Origin: Pseudomonadaceae bacterium UBA5811
GTDB taxonomy: Bacteria > Pseudomonadota > Gammaproteobacteria > Pseudomonadales > Pseudomonadaceae
DNA: 8,433 bases
NCBI GenBank assembly: GCA_002417905.1
Contig: DIDB01000141.1
Span: 1-8,433 of the forward strand
Reading direction: 5' to 3'
Shown here: positions 6,242 through 8,433 of the stretch, piece after piece
How the letters are laid out: each line of letters begins with the position of its first letter
Numbering within the stretch: position 1 is the stretch's first letter
The notes under the pieces: model-generated
What the model was told of the DNA's origin: nothing
Seen by the model: the letters and a program-made list of their open reading frames with translations, nothing else
Database searches by the model: none
Program-made: the position numbers and the translations under genes

Positions 6242-8017
6242 TCAGGAATGCGGCTCCTGTGTTAAAGGCTGCGGGCGGAAGTCATCGGCCTGCAGCTGCC
6301 AGAGCTGGCGGAACAGCCCGCCCTCGCGCTGTTTCAGGGTTTCCGGCGGGCCGTCCTCGACAATCCGTCCCTGACTGAGCACCACGATCCGGTCAAAACC
6401 GGACAGGGTGCTCAGCCGGTGGGCGACGGCCAGCACGGTGCGGCCCTTGACCAGCTCGTCCAGGGCTGCCCGGATTTCCTTTTCGGAGCGGGTATCCAGC
6501 GCCGAGGTGGCCTCATCCAGGATCAGCACCGGAGCATCCTTGAGAAAGGCCCGGGCAATGCCCAGCCGCTGGCGCTGTCCGCCGGACAGCATGACGCCCC
6601 GCTCACCCACCAGGGTGTCATACCCCTGGGGCAGCTCGCGGATAAAGGTATCGCACCAGGCCCGCCGGGCAGCCAGTTCGACCTCGGCATCGCTGGCCTC
6701 CGGGCGGCCATAACGGATATTTTCGCGGATGCTGCGGTTGAACAGGGCGGTTTCCTGGGGCACCACGGCAATGCTGGCCCGCAGGCTGTCCTGGCTGACC
6801 TGGCGCAGGTCCTGGCCATCCAGCAGGATGCGCCCGCCCTGCACATCATCCAGCCGCTGCAGCAGGCCGATCAGGGTTGACTTGCCTGCTCCGGAGCTGC
6901 CGACAATGCCCAGTTTCTGGCCGGCCGGAACATGCAGGTCAAAGTGACTGAACACCCGGGCGCGACCGGGATGGCAGTAGCTGACCTGCTCGAAGTCAAT
7001 CCGGCCCGCGGCCGGTGCCAGTGACTGCGCCACATCAGCCAGCGCGTGGGGCTGGTTGATGATGGCCAGCGTGTCGGCCACCGCGCCCAGCTGCTGGGTG
7101 CACTCCACCAGCGCCAGCGCCAGTTCCCGGGAGCCGTGCAGGATACGGAAACTCAGGGTACTGACCAGCACCACATCCCCGGCGGTCAGCCCGCCCTGCT
7201 GCCATTGCCAGACCGCCCAGACCAGCATGCCGCCCGCCATCACCACCAGACAGAGGTCATGCAGAAAGCGCGCCTGCTCCAGATACATCCAGCTGAGCCG
7301 GTGGGCATGGGCTTCCTGCTCCAGCTTGCCGGCCAGCCGGCGGGTTTCCCGGTCCCGGGCGGCAAAGGCCTTGATGGTCCAGACCTTGGAGACGGCATCC
7401 ACCAGCTCGCCCCCCACCAGCGCCGCCACGGCGGCATAGGCCTGATGCAGCCCCCGGCCCCGGATGCCGATGGTGGTGATCAGCCCGGCCACCAGACTGA
7501 CAAACACCAGCAGGGTCAGCGCCATCCAGCCATTCAGGGTCAGCAGCACGATCAGCGCGCCGAGAAAATCCACAATGGGTGGCATGATCCGCCAGGTCAG
7601 GCTGCCGTAGACCATTTCGGCGGCCTTGCCCACCGCAGAAATCCGGCTGCCCAGCGAGCCGGCAAAATGGGTGCTGAAATAGCCCATCGGGTGGCCGGTC
7701 AGGTGGCGGAACAGATCTATCCGCATGTCCCGGCAACTGGCCACGATGCTGCGGCAGCCCAGCCAGCCGCTGCCGCGCCAGAACAGGTTTTCCAGCACAA
7801 TCAGCCCGAGAAACAGGGCCAGCGGCCCGCTGACCCGACCCTGCTCCGGTCCGGCGCTCATGGCATCCACCAGCAGCTTCATGCCGTACTGCACGGCCAC
7901 GGCGGAACCGGCCGCCCCGGTAATCAGCAGCAGCAGGCCACCAAAGTGCCAGGGCCGCCGGCGCACATAACACCAGAGAAAGGGAAAGGGGCGGTCTGGC
8001 AGCAGGGCGGTGTTCAT
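6242..8017 (-). CDS. MsbA-like ABC half-transporter (fused permease and ATPase), exporter type
   Basis: A 591-aa protein with an N-terminal type IV exporter membrane domain (about six helices within residues 25-300, hydrophobic blocks near 26-43, 65-79, 149-180 and 255-271) and a C-terminal ATPase. ATPase motifs: Walker A GSSGAGKST 373-381, Q-loop Q421, signature LSGGQ 477-481, Walker B VLILDE 497-502, D-loop SALD 505-508 and H-loop H533. All catalytic residues are intact, so it should work as a homodimer, or as a heterodimer if a partner exists. MsbA-like proteins export lipids, drugs or peptides; the substrate here is unknown. It starts 6 bp after the stop of a small membrane protein gene with only a weak ribosome site, suggesting coupling. 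Residues 177-229, covering the end of a helix and a cytoplasmic coupling region, are encoded by DNA repeated in inverted form at the right end of the window. Confidence 0.93.
   Translation of the reverse strand: MNTALLPDRPFPFLWCYVRRRPWHFGGLLLLITGAAGSAVAVQYGMKLLVDAMSAGPEQGRVSGPLALFLGLIVLENLFWRGSGWLGCRSIVASCRDMRIDLFRHLTGHPMGYFSTHFAGSLGSRISAVGKAAEMVYGSLTWRIMPPIVDFLGALIVLLTLNGWMALTLLVFVSLVAGLITTIGIRGRGLHQAYAAVAALVGGELVDAVSKVWTIKAFAARDRETRRLAGKLEQEAHAHRLSWMYLEQARFLHDLCLVVMAGGMLVWAVWQWQQGGLTAGDVVLVSTLSFRILHGSRELALALVECTQQLGAVADTLAIINQPHALADVAQSLAPAAGRIDFEQVSYCHPGRARVFSHFDLHVPAGQKLGIVGSSGAGKSTLIGLLQRLDDVQGGRILLDGQDLRQVSQDSLRASIAVVPQETALFNRSIRENIRYGRPEASDAEVELAARRAWCDTFIRELPQGYDTLVGERGVMLSGGQRQRLGIARAFLKDAPVLILDEATSALDTRSEKEIRAALDELVKGRTVLAVAHRLSTLSGFDRIVVLSQGRIVEDGPPETLKQREGGLFRQLWQLQADDFRPQPLTQEPHS
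7332..7490 (-). repeat. Inverted repeat arm A, inside the ABC transporter gene
   Basis: The reverse complement of this 159-bp segment matches 8275-8433 with no gap and only two adjacent differences (7428-7429 against 8336-8337), by hand alignment. This arm encodes residues 177-229 of the intact ABC transporter, so it is presumably the original and the other arm the copy. The left end of identity at 7332 is set only by the end of the window, so the true repeat may be longer. The inner edge at 7490 is sharp: bases beyond it bear no relation to the sequence inside the other arm. Confidence 0.95.
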
Positions 8018-8023
8018 GGCCGG

Positions 8024-8257
8024 TTACTGCGGGCGGCGGGCCGCTGCGGCCTGACGGTTGCGTGGGGCAGGGCGTTCAGCGCCGATCACCCGGCCGGCAT
8101 AACGCTTCTGCATGCGCTGGGCCTGCTGCCGCCAGTAGTTCTCGTCCCTGGGCCGGAAGCGCCGGGGCTTGCGGACCAGCCAGGGCAGCAGAAGCAGCAG
8201 CACCACGGCGACACCCGCCAGGGCAGTGACCCACAGTTCATCTTGAAGCATTGGCAT
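8024..8257 (-). CDS. Small single-pass membrane protein of unknown function, upstream of the ABC transporter
   Basis: A 77-aa protein I do not recognise. Residues about 8-28 form one strongly hydrophobic segment (LWVTALAGVAVVLLLLLPWL), followed at once by a basic region (RKPRRFRPR) and an Arg/Ala-rich tail that should lie in the cytoplasm by the positive-inside rule. WRQQAQRMQKRY (42-53) could form an amphipathic helix. The frame can be extended to 8320, but 8257 is chosen: AGGA stands 7 bp upstream and the extension runs into the inverted repeat. The AGGA is in a small hairpin (ACAGG, loop, CCTGT). Its stop is 6 bp before the ABC transporter start, so the two are probably co-translated. It could be an accessory subunit, or an unrelated small protein. 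Only 17 bp of unique DNA precede the start before the repeat begins, so its native promoter is not visible. Confidence 0.7.
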   Translation of the reverse strand: MPMLQDELWVTALAGVAVVLLLLLPWLVRKPRRFRPRDENYWRQQAQRMQKRYAGRVIGAERPAPRNRQAAAARRPQ

Positions 8258-8274
8258 ACAGGCATCCTGTGCAG

Positions 8275-8433
8275 GGCCGGGCTGATCACCACCATCGGCA
8301 TCCGGGGCCGGGGGCTGCATCAGGCCTATGCCGCCCGGGCGGCGCTGGTGGGGGGCGAGCTGGTGGATGCCGTCTCCAAGGTCTGGACCATCAAGGCCTT
8401 TGCCGCCCGGGACCGGGAAACCCGCCGGCTGGC
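8275..8433 (+). repeat. Inverted repeat arm B at the window edge
   Basis: It matches the reverse complement of 7332-7490 at 157 of 159 positions by hand alignment, and the match is still running at the last base. The inner boundary is at GGCC (8275); just inside it, 8258-8274 is unrelated to the ABC gene. The two arms enclose a 784-bp unique segment (7491-8274) carrying the 5' part of the ABC gene and the small membrane protein gene. The differing bases create a perfect 14-bp palindrome at 8330-8343. Confidence 0.95.
8276..8433 (+). pseudogene. ABC transporter gene fragment, plus strand, truncated at both visible ends
   Basis: Read on the plus strand, the repeat arm translates in frame to residues 177-229 of the ABC transporter with one substitution (V197 becomes Arg), so it stays open over at least 52 codons. 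It has no start codon, ribosome site or membrane-domain N-terminus of its own: homology begins abruptly in mid-helix. It may be a broken duplicate, the displaced 3' half of an invertible gene, or part of an assembly chimera. An Arg in place of Val would be notable in a functional protein. What lies beyond 8433 decides between these. Confidence 0.45.

Noticed and set aside
6242..8017. Naming the ABC transporter msbA
   Set aside because: The domain layout fits MsbA-like exporters, but nothing seen distinguishes the lipid A flippase from other half-transporters, and no lpxK or other lipid A gene is adjacent.
8258..8320. N-terminal extension of the small membrane protein to 8320
   Set aside because: The added residues come partly from the inverted repeat arm and put a Pro/Asp/Gly-rich stretch before the membrane segment; 8257 has a well-spaced AGGA.

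Overview
This is a GC-rich bacterial chromosome segment, tightly packed and rich in GGCC/GCCGGC. Its proteins look like Pseudomonadota housekeeping genes: a diheme cytochrome c4, a CPHC-type DsbA, EngB, an E. coli-like GabD, and a YciA-type thioesterase. A betaproteobacterium, possibly of the Neisseriales type, fits best. That placement is inference from codon style and protein resemblance, not from a marker gene. There are no tRNAs, rRNAs, IS elements or CRISPR arrays.

Left block (1-2526, minus strand): cytochrome c4, dsbA, an endonuclease/exonuclease/phosphatase (EEP) family protein, and the N-terminus of a probable diguanylate cyclase that runs off the window. It reads as one operon. Gaps shrink downstream, from 64 bp to 7 bp to an ATGA stop/start overlap. 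The order, divergent from engB, resembles the Pseudomonas aeruginosa dgcH/dsbA/cc4/engB neighbourhood as I recall it. A 117-bp divergent promoter region with overlapping -10-like hexamers separates c4 from engB.

Middle block (2644-5765, plus strand): engB (ribosome-assembly GTPase), a D-hexose-6-phosphate mutarotase (YeaD type) and gabD (succinate-semialdehyde dehydrogenase). They are co-directional with gaps of about 50 bp. I see no common pathway, so this is probably simple co-orientation.

Right block (5782-8257, minus strand): a small single-pass membrane protein, an MsbA-like ABC half-transporter starting 6 bp after it, and an acyl-CoA thioesterase. GabD and the thioesterase converge, 16 bp apart.

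The most unusual signal is at the right edge. Bases 8275-8433 are a near-perfect inverted copy (157 of 159 identical by hand alignment) of 7332-7490, which lies inside the ABC transporter gene. The copy starts abruptly 17 bp upstream of the small membrane gene and is still matching when the window ends. Either this is a true inverted duplication, which could form an invertible ABC-transporter locus, or it is a fold-back assembly chimera. The sequence alone cannot decide, and both readings are described below. Several starts are revised here from the longest possible ORF using Shine-Dalgarno sites and signal peptides.
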